From an uncultured Collinsella sp. (GTDB taxonomy: Bacteria > Actinomycetota > Coriobacteriia > Coriobacteriales > Coriobacteriaceae): a DNA stretch of 64,000 nt. Every line of letters begins with the position of its first letter. Position 1 is the stretch's first letter. The stretch covers positions 22,221 to 86,220 of the forward strand of contig CATXJW010000005.1 in assembly GCA_958370325.1 (NCBI GenBank), given 5' to 3'. Positions 16,071 to 24,863 of the stretch are shown piece after piece. Made by a program: the position numbers and the translations under genes. The notes under the pieces were generated by a model. The model searched no databases, was not told the DNA's origin, and worked only from the letters and a program-made list of their open reading frames with translations.

Positions 16071-16811
16071 ATGGCTACCATCGCGATTATCGGTGCGCTC
16101 GAAAAAGAGATCATGCAGATTAAGGAAGAGCTGAGCGACGTTTGCGAGGCGCGGGAGGCAGGCTTGACCGTTGTGAGCGGTGAGCTCGACGGTCTGACAG
16201 TTGTCGCCACAACGGCGGGCATGGGCACGGTGAACGCCGCCGCTGCAACACAGCACCTCATTAGCAAGTATGCTCCGCAGGCTGTTGTGTTTTCGGGCAT
16301 TGCGGGCGGTTTGAACCCCAAGCTCCATATCGACGACGTGGTCATTGGCAAACGCCTACGCTATCTGGATACCGATACCGCGCTTATCGCCGAGTCCGCA
16401 CCGGGGCTCGAGGAGTTTGGCTCGACACCCGCGCTGGTCGATATTGCCGTCGACGTGCTTGCTGAGCGTGGGTTTGTTGACGCTTCGACAAATGTAGTCG
16501 CTTCGAACGAGGGCACCAAACAGTTCCTGGTCGGCACGATTGCCACGGGTAACCGCTTTGTGACGGGCGCCGCCATGCGCAACGACGCTGTCGAGGCGAC
16601 GCATGCCGATTGTGTCGGCATGGAGGGCGCGGCAATTGCCCACGTCGCAACCAAAAATGGTGTCGATTGCCTGGTGTTGCGCGCTATCAGCGATAATTGT
16701 GACGAGGCGTACGATGCAATTTGCGATCGAGAGTTCGATCTGTTCGAGTATGCGCGTGTCGCAAGTGACATCACGCTCGATATCGTCCGCCGCATTGCCG
16801 CTGCGCAATAG
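16071..16811 (+). CDS. mtnN: 5'-methylthioadenosine/S-adenosylhomocysteine nucleosidase
   Basis: The 246-residue protein matches MTA/SAH nucleosidase: MATIAIIGALEKEI at the start, TTAGMGTVNAAAATQ for the phosphate/ribose side, FSGIAGG, and the catalytic region VGMEGAAIAHVATKNGVDCLVLRAISD with the conserved Asp. It cleaves adenine from MTA and SAH, recycling by-products of SAM use. The ATG at 16071 is preceded by GGGG; a TTG four codons earlier is possible. engB follows 38 nt later on the same strand. Confidence 0.93.
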   Translation: MATIAIIGALEKEIMQIKEELSDVCEAREAGLTVVSGELDGLTVVATTAGMGTVNAAAATQHLISKYAPQAVVFSGIAGGLNPKLHIDDVVIGKRLRYLDTDTALIAESAPGLEEFGSTPALVDIAVDVLAERGFVDASTNVVASNEGTKQFLVGTIATGNRFVTGAAMRNDAVEATHADCVGMEGAAIAHVATKNGVDCLVLRAISDNCDEAYDAICDREFDLFEYARVASDITLDIVRRIAAAQ

Positions 16812-16849
16812 CGCGCTCTTTTGTAAGAACCTACGACCAAGGAGTGTCC

Positions 16850-17440
16850 ATGGCCGATTCCATTAACTACCAGCTTGCCAAGTTCGTCGCCAGCTACGGC
16901 AAGGTTTCGCAGATTCCCGAGTCCACCTGCCCCGAGGTGAGCTTTGTGGGCCGCTCCAATGTGGGCAAGTCGTCGATTATGAACAAGCTCTTTGGCCGCA
17001 AGAACCTGGTCAAGGTTTCCAGCACGCCGGGCAAGACGAGCAACATCAACTTCTTTGAGGCCGACGACGTGCATTTCGTGGACCTGCCGGGTTACGGTTT
17101 CGCCCGTCGCTCCAAGGCCGAGCGCGACCGTTGGGCCGAGCTCATCGGTGACTTCTTCGACTCCGAGCGCAGCTTTAACCTGGTTGTGTCGCTGGTGGAC
17201 ATTCGTCACGACCCCAGCAAGCTCGACCACGACATGATCGACTACCTACGGGGCAACGAGTTCAACTTTATCGTCTGCCTCACCAAAGCCGACAAGCTCA
17301 GCCGCACCCAGCAGGCCCGCCAGGCAGCAGCCATCAAAAAGCAGCTCAACGTCCCTGCCGAAAACGTAATCATCACAAGCTCCCAGACTGGCACCGGTAT
17401 CGATGAACTCAAGCGCCGCATCGCCGAGGCCTGCCTCTAG
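16850..17440 (+). CDS. engB: Ribosome biogenesis GTP-binding protein EngB/YsxC
   Basis: The 196-residue GTPase has P-loop GRSNVGKSS, switch region TPGKTSNIN, DLPGYGFA (G3), TKAD (G4) and an SSQTGTG (G5-like) motif, all as in YihA/YsxC. It assists late 50S ribosomal subunit assembly. The ATG at 16850 follows AAGGAG; the GTG two codons earlier overlaps that site and is less likely. It ends at a convergent junction with thrB carrying a long palindrome. Confidence 0.95.
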   Translation: MADSINYQLAKFVASYGKVSQIPESTCPEVSFVGRSNVGKSSIMNKLFGRKNLVKVSSTPGKTSNINFFEADDVHFVDLPGYGFARRSKAERDRWAELIGDFFDSERSFNLVVSLVDIRHDPSKLDHDMIDYLRGNEFNFIVCLTKADKLSRTQQARQAAAIKKQLNVPAENVIITSSQTGTGIDELKRRIAEACL

Positions 17441-17531
17441 TAAGGGCCCCCACCAATAAAAAGCCAAACCATCAGCCCGGCGCCTCTTCAAAGCGTGGGT
17501 TCCTATAGACATCGTCGACCACGTTGCCGTA

Positions 17532-17660
17532 GGGCCGCCCAAGGGTATCCCCTTAAAAACATTCCGCAGCACGAGGCCCGCTTATCCGTAGCTCCGAAGG
17601 AGCAGGATAAGCGGGCCTCAAGTGCGAGGACGTTTTTAAGGGGATACCCTTGGGCGGCCC
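17532..17660 (-). repeat. Mosaic long palindrome, copy 2 (CGTCCTCG family)
   Basis: Arms 17532-17560 and 17632-17660 pair perfectly over 29 bp. Read on the minus strand the interior shows CGTCCTCG, an inner gaggcccgcttatcc hairpin, and CTGCGGAATG. It starts 21 nt after the thrB stop in the sense direction. Confidence 0.8.
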
Positions 17661-17681
17661 GAAGGGATTAACCAGCGATGT

Positions 17682-18563
17682 CTACAGGTACTCGATTTGA
17701 GCGCCCTCGGTGTCGCACGTGAGGATATGCGTATCGCACTTGGGGAACTGCTCGCGCAGCTTGACCTGTAGGAACTTTGCCACGATGGTGTCGTCGGTCA
17801 CAGCCATAAGGGTCGAGCCCGAACCGCTGATCCAGATGGTCTTGGCGCCGCCGTTAAGGCAGGTGTCGCGCACGGCGTTGTAGTCGGGAATCAGGCGACG
17901 GCGATAGGGCTCCTGAATACGGTCGTCATTGGCGGCGGCAATCAGGTCCAGATCGCCGGTCTCGAGACCGCGCGTCATGCCGGCGATGCGGCCCATCTGC
18001 CATACGGCGGTGGAAAGCGGAATCTCCTGCGGCACGACCTTGCGCGCCTCACTCGTGTGCACCTCGTAGGGTGGAATGACGGTAATAAAACGCAGGCGAT
18101 CGCTCACCTCGTAGCGCAGGCACTGGGGGAGCGAATCGGTCGGTGTAAAGGAGCAGACGGCGCCGCCCAGGATAGCGGGGGCGACGTTATCGGGATGGCC
18201 CTCGACCTCGGTGGCAATGCGGACGAGCTCGGCGCGGTCGACGGTGTGGCCCGTCAGCGCGGCGGCGGCCATAATGCCGGCGACAACGCAGGTGGAGCTG
18301 GAACCCAGGCCACGAGCGACGGGAACGTCAGTCTGAATGTCGATGGCGACGGGGAAGGCCGGCTCGCCCCATGCGGCCAGCGCATCCACAAAGCTCACGT
18401 AGACTAGGTTGTTCTCGTTTTGGAACTCCTCGGGGCAACCCGTGATGGTGAGCTTGTCGGCGCGCTCGAAGGTGAAGTGCGAGTAGAGGCTGACGGCCAT
18501 GCCGAGGGTATCGTAGCCAATGCCTAGGTTGGCGCTGGTTGCTGGGACGGTGATCTTGATCAT
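17682..18563 (-). CDS. thrB: Homoserine kinase
   Basis: The 293-residue GHMP kinase has the N-terminal VPATSANLGIGYDTLG segment, the ATP-binding loop PVARGLGSSS (about residues 85-95) and the C-terminal GSGST motif. It phosphorylates homoserine to O-phosphohomoserine for threonine synthase, whose gene lies upstream on the same strand. AGGAGG is 6-7 nt before the ATG. A 112-bp palindrome just upstream separates it from thrC, so the two may be uncoupled. Confidence 0.95.
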   Translation of the reverse strand: MIKITVPATSANLGIGYDTLGMAVSLYSHFTFERADKLTITGCPEEFQNENNLVYVSFVDALAAWGEPAFPVAIDIQTDVPVARGLGSSSTCVVAGIMAAAALTGHTVDRAELVRIATEVEGHPDNVAPAILGGAVCSFTPTDSLPQCLRYEVSDRLRFITVIPPYEVHTSEARKVVPQEIPLSTAVWQMGRIAGMTRGLETGDLDLIAAANDDRIQEPYRRRLIPDYNAVRDTCLNGGAKTIWISGSGSTLMAVTDDTIVAKFLQVKLREQFPKCDTHILTCDTEGAQIEYL

Positions 18564-18576
18564 GTGAGTCCTCCTG

Positions 18577-18688
18577 GCGTGCCTGGCTGTTTAGTTCGCT
18601 GCTCGGGCAGTCCTGCGCAAGACGGAAAGCACATTAAGTGCTTTCCTTTGCGTGCGGAACTCGCGACGAACTAAACAGCCAGGCACGC
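18577..18688. repeat. Mosaic long palindrome, divergent copy 3
   Basis: Arms 18577-18598 and 18667-18688 pair perfectly over 22 bp. Inside are tgctcgggcagt and gtgcggaact, which resemble the conserved CGTCCTCGGACATG and TCCTGCGGAA motifs, around a ggaaagcac / gtgctttcc hairpin. It lies between thrC and the start of thrB, 13 nt upstream of thrB, and its motif orientation is opposite to both genes. Confidence 0.6.
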
Positions 18689-18723
18689 TGTGCGCGTTCG
18701 TCATCATCCCGGGGGTTATCTGA

Positions 18724-18754
18724 TAAAAGAAGGTGCGCCGGCTTTCGCCGGCGC
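18724..18754 (-). terminator. Intrinsic terminator after thrC
   Basis: On the minus strand a GCGCCGGC-GAAA-GCCGGCGC hairpin is followed by ACCTTCTTTTATC, 12 nt after the thrC stop. Confidence 0.75.
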
Positions 18755-18766
18755 TTAATAAGGGGT

Positions 18767-20284
18767 TTAGTTGGTGCTCATTCGTTTTGCTGCGGACTCG
18801 ACGTAGCTTGCCATCTCATCGACGTCGCAGACGTCTTCGAAGCGGACGGGCTTGGCCTCGAGTTCGGCGAGCTGGGTCGGCGCGACCGTGTTGGTGGCCT
18901 GCTCGAGCACACGCATAGCCTCAAAGTCGTCCTCGGGCACGTCGAGGCCCAGGGCATCGCAGCAGGCGCGCGGGAACTTGTAGGGGCTGGCGGTCGAAAG
19001 CAGCACGCGGGCCTTGGCGCCCTCGGCGGGGGTGACTTTTTCAAAGACGTGATAGCCGCAGGCGGTGTGCGGGTCGATCACGTAGCCGTTCGCATCCCAG
19101 CAGCTCTTGATGGCAGCGCGGACTTCGTCCTCGCTGGCCCAGCCGCAGCCAAACACGCTCTGGATCTTGGCCAGCAGGTCGGCGGGAACTTCGTAGCGAC
19201 CAGTCTGTGCCAGCTGCTCCATAAGGCCGGCAACAAGCTCGCAGTCGCCGTCGGACAGGAAGTAGAGCATGCGCTCCAGGTTGGAGCTAATAAGGATGTC
19301 CATCGACGGTGAAATGGTCGTGAAGAACGGGCGGTTACGGTCGTAAACGCCGGTGGTCAGGAAGTCAGCCAGCACGTTGTTCTTGTCGCTCGCCACGACG
19401 AGCTTGGCGACGGGCAGGCCCATGCGCTTGGCGTAGTAGCCGGCCAAGATATCGCCGAAGTTGCCAGTCGGCACGCAGAACTCCACGGCGTCGCCGGCCT
19501 CGATGGCGCCGGCGCGCAGCAGCTGCGCATAGGCGGCAAAGTAGTAGACGACCTGCGGCACCAGACGGCCGACATTGATGGAGTTGGCGCTCGAAAGCAC
19601 CGTGCCGGCTGCCTCTAGACGCTCGGCAAGCTCCTTATCGGCAAAGATGCGCTTGACGGCACTCTGGGCGTCGTCAAAGTTGCCGCGGATGCCGCAGACG
19701 GCGACGTTGTCGCCCTCCTGAGTGGACATCTGCAGATTCTGTACGCGGCTGACCTTGCCCTCGGGGTAAAAGACGGTGATGCTCGTGCCCGAGGCGTCGG
19801 CAAAGCCGGCGAGCGCGGCCTTGCCGGTGTCGCCCGATGTGGCGGTGACGATCATGATGCGCTCGGCGCCGCCGTCCTTGGCGGAGGCGCGGGCCATGAG
19901 GCGGGGGAGCATCTGCAGGGCGACGTCCTTGAACGCGCTCGTGGGGCCGCCAAAGAGCTCCATTACATAGGTTTGCGGGGCGTCGGCGCCCGGTGCGGCG
20001 TCGAGTTTGACGAGCGGCGTAACCTCTTCGCTCGCGAACGTGCCGCGGTATGCCTCGTCGACACACGCCGAAATTTCTTCGGCCGTGTAATCATTCAGTA
20101 ACATTCCCAACACATCTTGAGCGATTTCAAAGTACGATTTATCTGCAAGCGAGTTGATATCGACCTGCTGGGTGCCGAGCTCGTCCGAGACAAACAAACC
20201 CCCGTCGGGAGCGATGCCGGTGCGGATTGCCACCTTACTTGAGCACGATAAAGTGCGTCCTCGTGTACTATGATAAGTTCCCAT
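18767..20284 (-). CDS. thrC: Threonine synthase
   Basis: Starting at the ATG at 20284 (GAGGAG upstream) the protein has 505 residues, the long form of threonine synthase. The PLP-binding Lys119 lies in GGPTSAFKD; TATSGDTGKAAL binds the phosphate. It converts O-phosphohomoserine to threonine. A longer frame with 15 more residues has no ribosome-binding site. It is divergent from lysC across 104 bp, so the two may share a control region. No threonine-rich leader peptide was found. Confidence 0.95.
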   Translation of the reverse strand: MGTYHSTRGRTLSCSSKVAIRTGIAPDGGLFVSDELGTQQVDINSLADKSYFEIAQDVLGMLLNDYTAEEISACVDEAYRGTFASEEVTPLVKLDAAPGADAPQTYVMELFGGPTSAFKDVALQMLPRLMARASAKDGGAERIMIVTATSGDTGKAALAGFADASGTSITVFYPEGKVSRVQNLQMSTQEGDNVAVCGIRGNFDDAQSAVKRIFADKELAERLEAAGTVLSSANSINVGRLVPQVVYYFAAYAQLLRAGAIEAGDAVEFCVPTGNFGDILAGYYAKRMGLPVAKLVVASDKNNVLADFLTTGVYDRNRPFFTTISPSMDILISSNLERMLYFLSDGDCELVAGLMEQLAQTGRYEVPADLLAKIQSVFGCGWASEDEVRAAIKSCWDANGYVIDPHTACGYHVFEKVTPAEGAKARVLLSTASPYKFPRACCDALGLDVPEDDFEAMRVLEQATNTVAPTQLAELEAKPVRFEDVCDVDEMASYVESAAKRMSTN

Positions 20285-20388
20285 ATAACACTGCTCCTCG
20301 GATGCCTTGGTCCCAATCGGTGAAACCATGGTATCAGAGCGCGCAAAATAGGTTCGCAGAGGCTTTTTAGAAAGGTAACCTCCAGTCC

Positions 20389-21777
20389 ATGATTAAGATT
20401 GCCAAGTTTGGTGGCTCGTCGGTCGCCGACGCCGAACACTTTAAGAAGATCAAGGCCATTGTCGACGCCGACCCGGCCCGCCGTTTTGTGGTGGTTTCTG
20501 CCTGCGGTCGCCGTTTTAAGGGCGACACCAAGGTGACCGACCTGCTCTACCTGGTTAACGCACACGTTAAGTACCACGTGTCGTGTGAGGAACTGCTCGA
20601 GGACATTGGCCAGCGCTATTTTGATATCGCTGACGAGCTGGAGCTCACCTATCCCATCCGCGAGGAGTTCGCGGCCTTTGCCGAGCGCGCCCGCTCGGGC
20701 GGTTACTCTACCGAGGAGCTCGTGAGCCGCGGCGAGTACTTCACCGCTCGCCTGATGGCCGAATACCTGGGTCTGCCGTTCCTGGACGCCGCGACGGTTG
20801 TGGCGTTCCATCACGACGGTACGCTCAGCATGAACCGCACCTCCGAGCTGGTGCAGGAGTACGGTCAGCAGGGCGGCTTTGTTATGCCCGGTTTCTACGG
20901 TGCGACGCGTGAGGGCCAGATCAAGCTGCTCGATCGTGGCGGCGGCGATATCTCGGGTTCGATCTTGGCCAAGTGCCTAGGCGCCGACCTGTACGAGAAC
21001 TGGACCGACGTCTCGGGTTTCTATTCTGCCGATCCGCGTATTGTTCCCGAGGCTCAGCCTATTGCGCGCGTTACCTACGAGGAGCTGCGCGAGCTTTCGT
21101 ACATGGGCGCAAGCGTCCTGCACGAGGAGGCCGTGTTCCCCGTGCGCGAGGCAGGCATTCCGCTGGTCATCAAGAACACCAATGCGCCGCAGGACCCCGG
21201 CACCATCATTAGCGAGACGGCTGACGAGGGCGAGGCGGAGCCCATCATTACCGGCGTGACCGGCAAACGCGGTTTTGTCGCCATCAACGTGGCCCGCGAC
21301 CGCACCAAGCCCCGTGTCGGCTTTATGCGCCGCGCGCTTTCGGTCTTCGAGCGCTATGACGTCTCCGTCGAGCACATGCCCACCGGCGTCGACCGCTTTG
21401 GCGCCGTGGTGCAGGAGCAAGACGTGCACGACTCCCTGTACTCGCTCGTGGGCGACATTCAGCAGGAGGTCGAGCCGCTCGAGATTGAGGTTGTCGAGGG
21501 CCTGGCGCTTATCGCGACCGTTGGACGCAACCTGCGCGGTCGCGCGGGTATCTCGGGCCACCTGTTTGGCATGCTTGGCCAGGCCGGCGTGAGCGTGCGT
21601 ATGATTTCGCAGAGCTGCGACGAGATCAACATCATCATCGGCGTGGAAGAGAAGGACTTCGACCTGGCGATTCAGACCATTTACCGTGCCTTTTCCGACG
21701 AAAACGGCATTGTGAAGGTCTCCGACCTGGAGGCTCCCACGCCGGCCGATCCCACCCTGGTCGCGCTCCACAAGTAG
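20389..21777 (+). CDS. lysC: Aspartate kinase
   Basis: The 462-residue monofunctional aspartate kinase starts IAKFGGSSVADAEHF (kinase motif), has FYGATREG, LDRGGGDISGS and a SGFYSADPRIV region, and ends with two ACT domains (ITGVTGKRGFVAINV and ALIATVGRNLRGRAGISG), the usual sites of threonine or lysine feedback. It feeds asd, the next gene on the same strand. The ribosome-binding site (AAAGG) is spaced rather far from the ATG. Confidence 0.95.
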   Translation: MIKIAKFGGSSVADAEHFKKIKAIVDADPARRFVVVSACGRRFKGDTKVTDLLYLVNAHVKYHVSCEELLEDIGQRYFDIADELELTYPIREEFAAFAERARSGGYSTEELVSRGEYFTARLMAEYLGLPFLDAATVVAFHHDGTLSMNRTSELVQEYGQQGGFVMPGFYGATREGQIKLLDRGGGDISGSILAKCLGADLYENWTDVSGFYSADPRIVPEAQPIARVTYEELRELSYMGASVLHEEAVFPVREAGIPLVIKNTNAPQDPGTIISETADEGEAEPIITGVTGKRGFVAINVARDRTKPRVGFMRRALSVFERYDVSVEHMPTGVDRFGAVVQEQDVHDSLYSLVGDIQQEVEPLEIEVVEGLALIATVGRNLRGRAGISGHLFGMLGQAGVSVRMISQSCDEINIIIGVEEKDFDLAIQTIYRAFSDENGIVKVSDLEAPTPADPTLVALHK

Positions 21778-21790
21778 CTGCCATCCCAGT

Positions 21791-21818
21791 AGATTTTTTG
21801 GACTTGCCTCAAAAATCT
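21791..21818. repeat. 28-bp hairpin repeat after lysC
   Basis: The sequence agattttttggacttgcctc followed by aaaaatct is the inverted counterpart of the 8367-8393 hairpin. It starts 14 nt after the lysC stop and may act as a weak terminator. Confidence 0.55.
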
Positions 21819-21951
21819 AGCGCGGGGCGTTTCGTTTCGGTTTCGTTTCGACGGGGCGGGTTTCGTGCCCGCCCCGTTCTTGTATACACTGGCAACAATA
21901 ATCGGCCTGCTCGGCGTGCGGGCAAAAGCCAAAACCTTTAAAGGGGGAAGC

Positions 21952-22977
21952 ATGAAACAGTACACGGTTGCTATTTTGGGCGCGACGGGAGCCGTGGGCA
22001 CCCAGATGCTCGAGTGCCTCAACGAGCAGGAGTTCCCGGTTGGCAAGCTCAAGCTGCTGGCAAGTGCACGCTCCGCGGGCAAGACCGTCGAGTTCCGCGG
22101 CGAGCAGATCGTGATTGAAGAGGCTTGCCCCGAGGCCTTTGAGGGCTGCGACATCGTACTCGGCGCCGCCGGCGACGATATCGCGAAGGAGCTGCTGCCC
22201 GAGGCCGTCAAGCGTGGCGCCGTCGTGGTCGACAACAGCCATGCCTTCCGCATGGATCCCGAGGTGCCGCTGGTCGTGCCCGAGATCAACGCCGACGATA
22301 TCAAGTGGCATCACGGTCTTATCGCCAATCCCAACTGCGCGACCATCATCGGCCTGGTTCCTACGTGGCCGCTGCATCAGCTCGCTGGTGTGAAGCGCAT
22401 GATCGTCTCGACGTATCAGGCGGCTTCGGGTGCCGGCGCTCCCGGTATGGCCGAGCTCGAGGCGCAGTTGGCCGCCCTGGGTCGTGGCGAGGAGATTCCC
22501 GAGCCGCGCGCATTTGCCGCCCAGCTCGCGAGCAACCTGATTCCGCAGATCGGCGGCGTCAAGGAGGAGGGCTTTACCTCCGAGGAGATGAAGCTGCAAA
22601 ACGAGGGCCGCAAGATCATGCATCTGCCCGAGCTGCGCGTGAACTGCACCTGCGTGCGCGTGCCCGTGCTGCGTTCGCACTCCGAGAGCATTACGCTCGA
22701 GTTTGAGCGCGATATTACGGTCGAGGAGGCTCGTGCTGCGCTGTCTGCCGCTCCGGGCGTGAAGCTGGTTGACGATATGGCTGCCGAGGATGCACACGAT
22801 CGCTTCCCCATGCCGATGGATACGTCCGACCAGGACCTGATCTGGGTCGGTCGCGTGCGCCGCGACATCTCGAACCCCGAGGCTGCGCGCGGCATCACTT
22901 TCTGGTGCTGCGGTGACCAAATCCGTAAGGGCGCGGCAACCAACGCCGTCCAGATCGCTAAGCTGCTCTGCGAGTAG
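21952..22977 (+). CDS. asd: Aspartate-semialdehyde dehydrogenase
   Basis: The 341-residue enzyme begins VAILGATGAVGTQML (NADP-binding) and carries the active-site Cys129 in IANPNCATI, followed by AASGAGAPGM. It reduces aspartyl phosphate to aspartate semialdehyde, the branch point for lysine, threonine and methionine. AAAGGGGGAAGC precedes the ATG; a longer frame upstream lacks family similarity. lysC and asd are 174 bp apart with a hairpin between. Confidence 0.95.
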   Translation: MKQYTVAILGATGAVGTQMLECLNEQEFPVGKLKLLASARSAGKTVEFRGEQIVIEEACPEAFEGCDIVLGAAGDDIAKELLPEAVKRGAVVVDNSHAFRMDPEVPLVVPEINADDIKWHHGLIANPNCATIIGLVPTWPLHQLAGVKRMIVSTYQAASGAGAPGMAELEAQLAALGRGEEIPEPRAFAAQLASNLIPQIGGVKEEGFTSEEMKLQNEGRKIMHLPELRVNCTCVRVPVLRSHSESITLEFERDITVEEARAALSAAPGVKLVDDMAAEDAHDRFPMPMDTSDQDLIWVGRVRRDISNPEAARGITFWCCGDQIRKGAATNAVQIAKLLCE

Positions 22978-22990
22978 TGTGACCTGTCCG

Positions 22991-23118
22991 GCGGGGGCCG
23001 GGCTTAGTTTTCAGAACGTCCTCGACCATGTGTGGCGCCTTGTCCTGCTCCTTCGGAGCCGCGGACAAGGTGCCACACTGGTCTGCGGAGTGTTCTGAAA
23101 ACTAAGCCCGGCCCCCGC
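22991..23118 (+). repeat. Mosaic long palindrome, copy 4 (CGTCCTCG family)
   Basis: Arms 22991-23017 and 23092-23118 pair perfectly over 27 bp. The interior has CGTCCTCGACCATG, a long inner hairpin (gtggcgccttgtcc...) capped by tgctccttcggagc, and GTCTGCGGAG. It starts 13 nt after the asd stop in sense orientation. Confidence 0.8.
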
Positions 23119-23366
23119 CTGCGGTGACGCTGCTGTAAGCGGCCTGCGATGGGGACGTTGTTGGTTGGGGCCGCTGGGCTGATGTGGGGGCGCGTGGTTG
23201 TTGCGGGCCCTGGTCCCGGCGGCGGCCCCGGCGCTTTGCGCCTGCTGCCTGGGGCGACTGTGGAGCCGTGACGGCAGCCTCGGCGCTTCGCGCCTGCTGC
23301 CTGGGGGCACTTTGGGCTTGGGGCGAATCGAGGTATTATGTTGCGGAGTTTTGAAGGGAGCCGCTG
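23119..23366 (+). other. GC-rich intergenic region with a 31-bp direct repeat, upstream of ogt
   Basis: The repeat cggcgctttgcgcctgctgc (23229 onwards) recurs with small changes at 23281-23311, a 52-bp period. Each copy contains a ggcgc/gcgcc dyad. No gene is evident. A plausible -10 (TATTAT, about 23334) precedes ogt. Confidence 0.4.
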
Positions 23367-23945
23367 GTGGTCACGACGACGTTTGCTTCGCCTTTGGGCG
23401 AAATCCTGCTTGCCGCTGATTGCCGCGGTCTGACGGGGCTTTGGTTTGAGGGGCAGGAACACTTTGGCTCCACGCTTCTCCGGGAAGACTCCGAACATGT
23501 TGAAGGCGCCGATGCGGTTTCCGGTATTGGTGGCATATCGTCGGTGAGTCCGGCAAATGGTGCGGCCTCTTCGGTGCTTGAGCGTTCCTGGGCTTGGCTG
23601 AATGCTTATTTTGCAGGGCAGGAACCTCGGTTTACGCCGCCGTTGCATATGATTGGCACGGCGTTTCAGCGTGAAGTTTGGTACGAGCTGCTTTCTATTC
23701 CGCGTGGCGAAGTCGCTACGTATGGCGAGATCGCCCAGCGTGTTGCCGCTCGACATCGGGTGCCGGGAAACGAGGACCCCGTTGTGTCTCCTCGTGCGGT
23801 AGGGGCTGCGGTCGCTCGTAACCCTGTTTCGATTATCGTGCCATGCCATCGCGTAGTTGCCGCCGATGGTTCGCTCAACGGATATGCTGGCGGCCTCGAC
23901 CGCAAGGAATGGCTGCTCCGGCTTGAGGGCGCGTACGAGGAATAG
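23367..23945 (+). CDS. ogt: Methylated-DNA--[protein]-cysteine S-methyltransferase
   Basis: The 192-residue protein has the alkyl-acceptor Cys160 in SIIVPCHRVV, preceded by GEVATYGEIAQRVA (helix-turn-helix) and followed by the substrate loop NGYAGGLDRKEWLL. It removes alkyl groups from O6-alkylguanine in DNA. Start is GTG with AAGGGAG upstream. The middle (about residues 45-70) is a loop longer than in typical Ogt. It is a lone gene. Confidence 0.93.
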   Translation: MVTTTFASPLGEILLAADCRGLTGLWFEGQEHFGSTLLREDSEHVEGADAVSGIGGISSVSPANGAASSVLERSWAWLNAYFAGQEPRFTPPLHMIGTAFQREVWYELLSIPRGEVATYGEIAQRVAARHRVPGNEDPVVSPRAVGAAVARNPVSIIVPCHRVVAADGSLNGYAGGLDRKEWLLRLEGAYEE

Positions 23946-24173
23946 CGCCAGGGCACTTTGCATGACGAAGGCGCCGTGAAGGGACGAGTCGCTGTCCTTT
24001 CGCGGCTGGCATGCGTCCAAGCGCTCGGTATCTGCGCCTTAAGTTTGGCTAAGCCATATCCTGCGTATTTGAAAACGCGCAGGTTGAGCAGCTGAGGCTG
24101 CGCTAAGGCGGCTGGCGGTGCGCTATCATCGGCAGTATCAAAACCCGTAGAGCCGTGCGCCAAAGGAACAACT

Positions 24174-24863
24174 ATGAAGCTGATGCTTGCCGAGGACGAA
24201 CCCGGCCTCTCCCGCGCCCTCACCGCGATTCTTCAACATAGCGACTACGAGGTCGACACCGCCCTCGACGGTCTGACGGCGCTCGAATATCTGCTCGCCA
24301 ACGACTATGACGCCGCAATCCTGGACATCATGATGCCCGGCATGGATGGCATTGAGGTGCTCAAACGCACACGTGCCGCCGGTAAGCGACTGCCCATCAT
24401 CATGCTCACGGCAAAAAGCGAGGTGTCCGATAAGGTCGAGGGCTTGGATGCCGGTGCCAACGATTATCTGACCAAGCCGTTTGCCGCCAAGGAACTGCTT
24501 GCGCGTATTCGTGCCATGACGCGTGCCGCGACGGCAATTGACGCCACGACGCTCGGCGTGGGCAACGTGCGCCTCGATACGGCATCGTGCACGCTTGTGG
24601 GTCCCTTGGGCGAGGTACATCTGGCCAATCGTGAGTTTCAGCTTATGGAGCTCTTTATGCGCAACGCCGGCACGCGCATGCCCACCGAGCGTCTGATGCT
24701 CGAGGTTTGGGGTGAGGACGCGCCCGAAGGCGCCAATGTGGTGTGGGTCTATATCTCGTACCTGCGCAAAAAGCTGACGGCGCTTGGTGCCGGCGTTGCC
24801 ATCCGCGCATCGCGTAACCAGGGCTATTCGCTTGAGGTTGTCGAGGAGGGTGAGCAGGCGTGA
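24174..24863 (+). CDS. OmpR-family response regulator
   Basis: The 229-residue protein has a receiver domain (Asp51 in AILDIMMPGMDG, Lys in TKPF) and an OmpR/PhoB winged helix (ANREFQLMELFMRNAG, TERLMLEVWGED, VWVYISYLRKKL). It overlaps the histidine kinase gene by 4 nt, so they form a two-component pair. The signal and targets are not indicated by neighbours. Confidence 0.93.
   Translation: MKLMLAEDEPGLSRALTAILQHSDYEVDTALDGLTALEYLLANDYDAAILDIMMPGMDGIEVLKRTRAAGKRLPIIMLTAKSEVSDKVEGLDAGANDYLTKPFAAKELLARIRAMTRAATAIDATTLGVGNVRLDTASCTLVGPLGEVHLANREFQLMELFMRNAGTRMPTERLMLEVWGEDAPEGANVVWVYISYLRKKLTALGAGVAIRASRNQGYSLEVVEEGEQA

Noticed and set aside
20285..20388. Threonine or lysine leader peptide / riboswitch between thrC and lysC
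   Set aside because: The 104-bp divergent gap has no Thr/Lys-rich mini-ORF and no recognisable lysine riboswitch.
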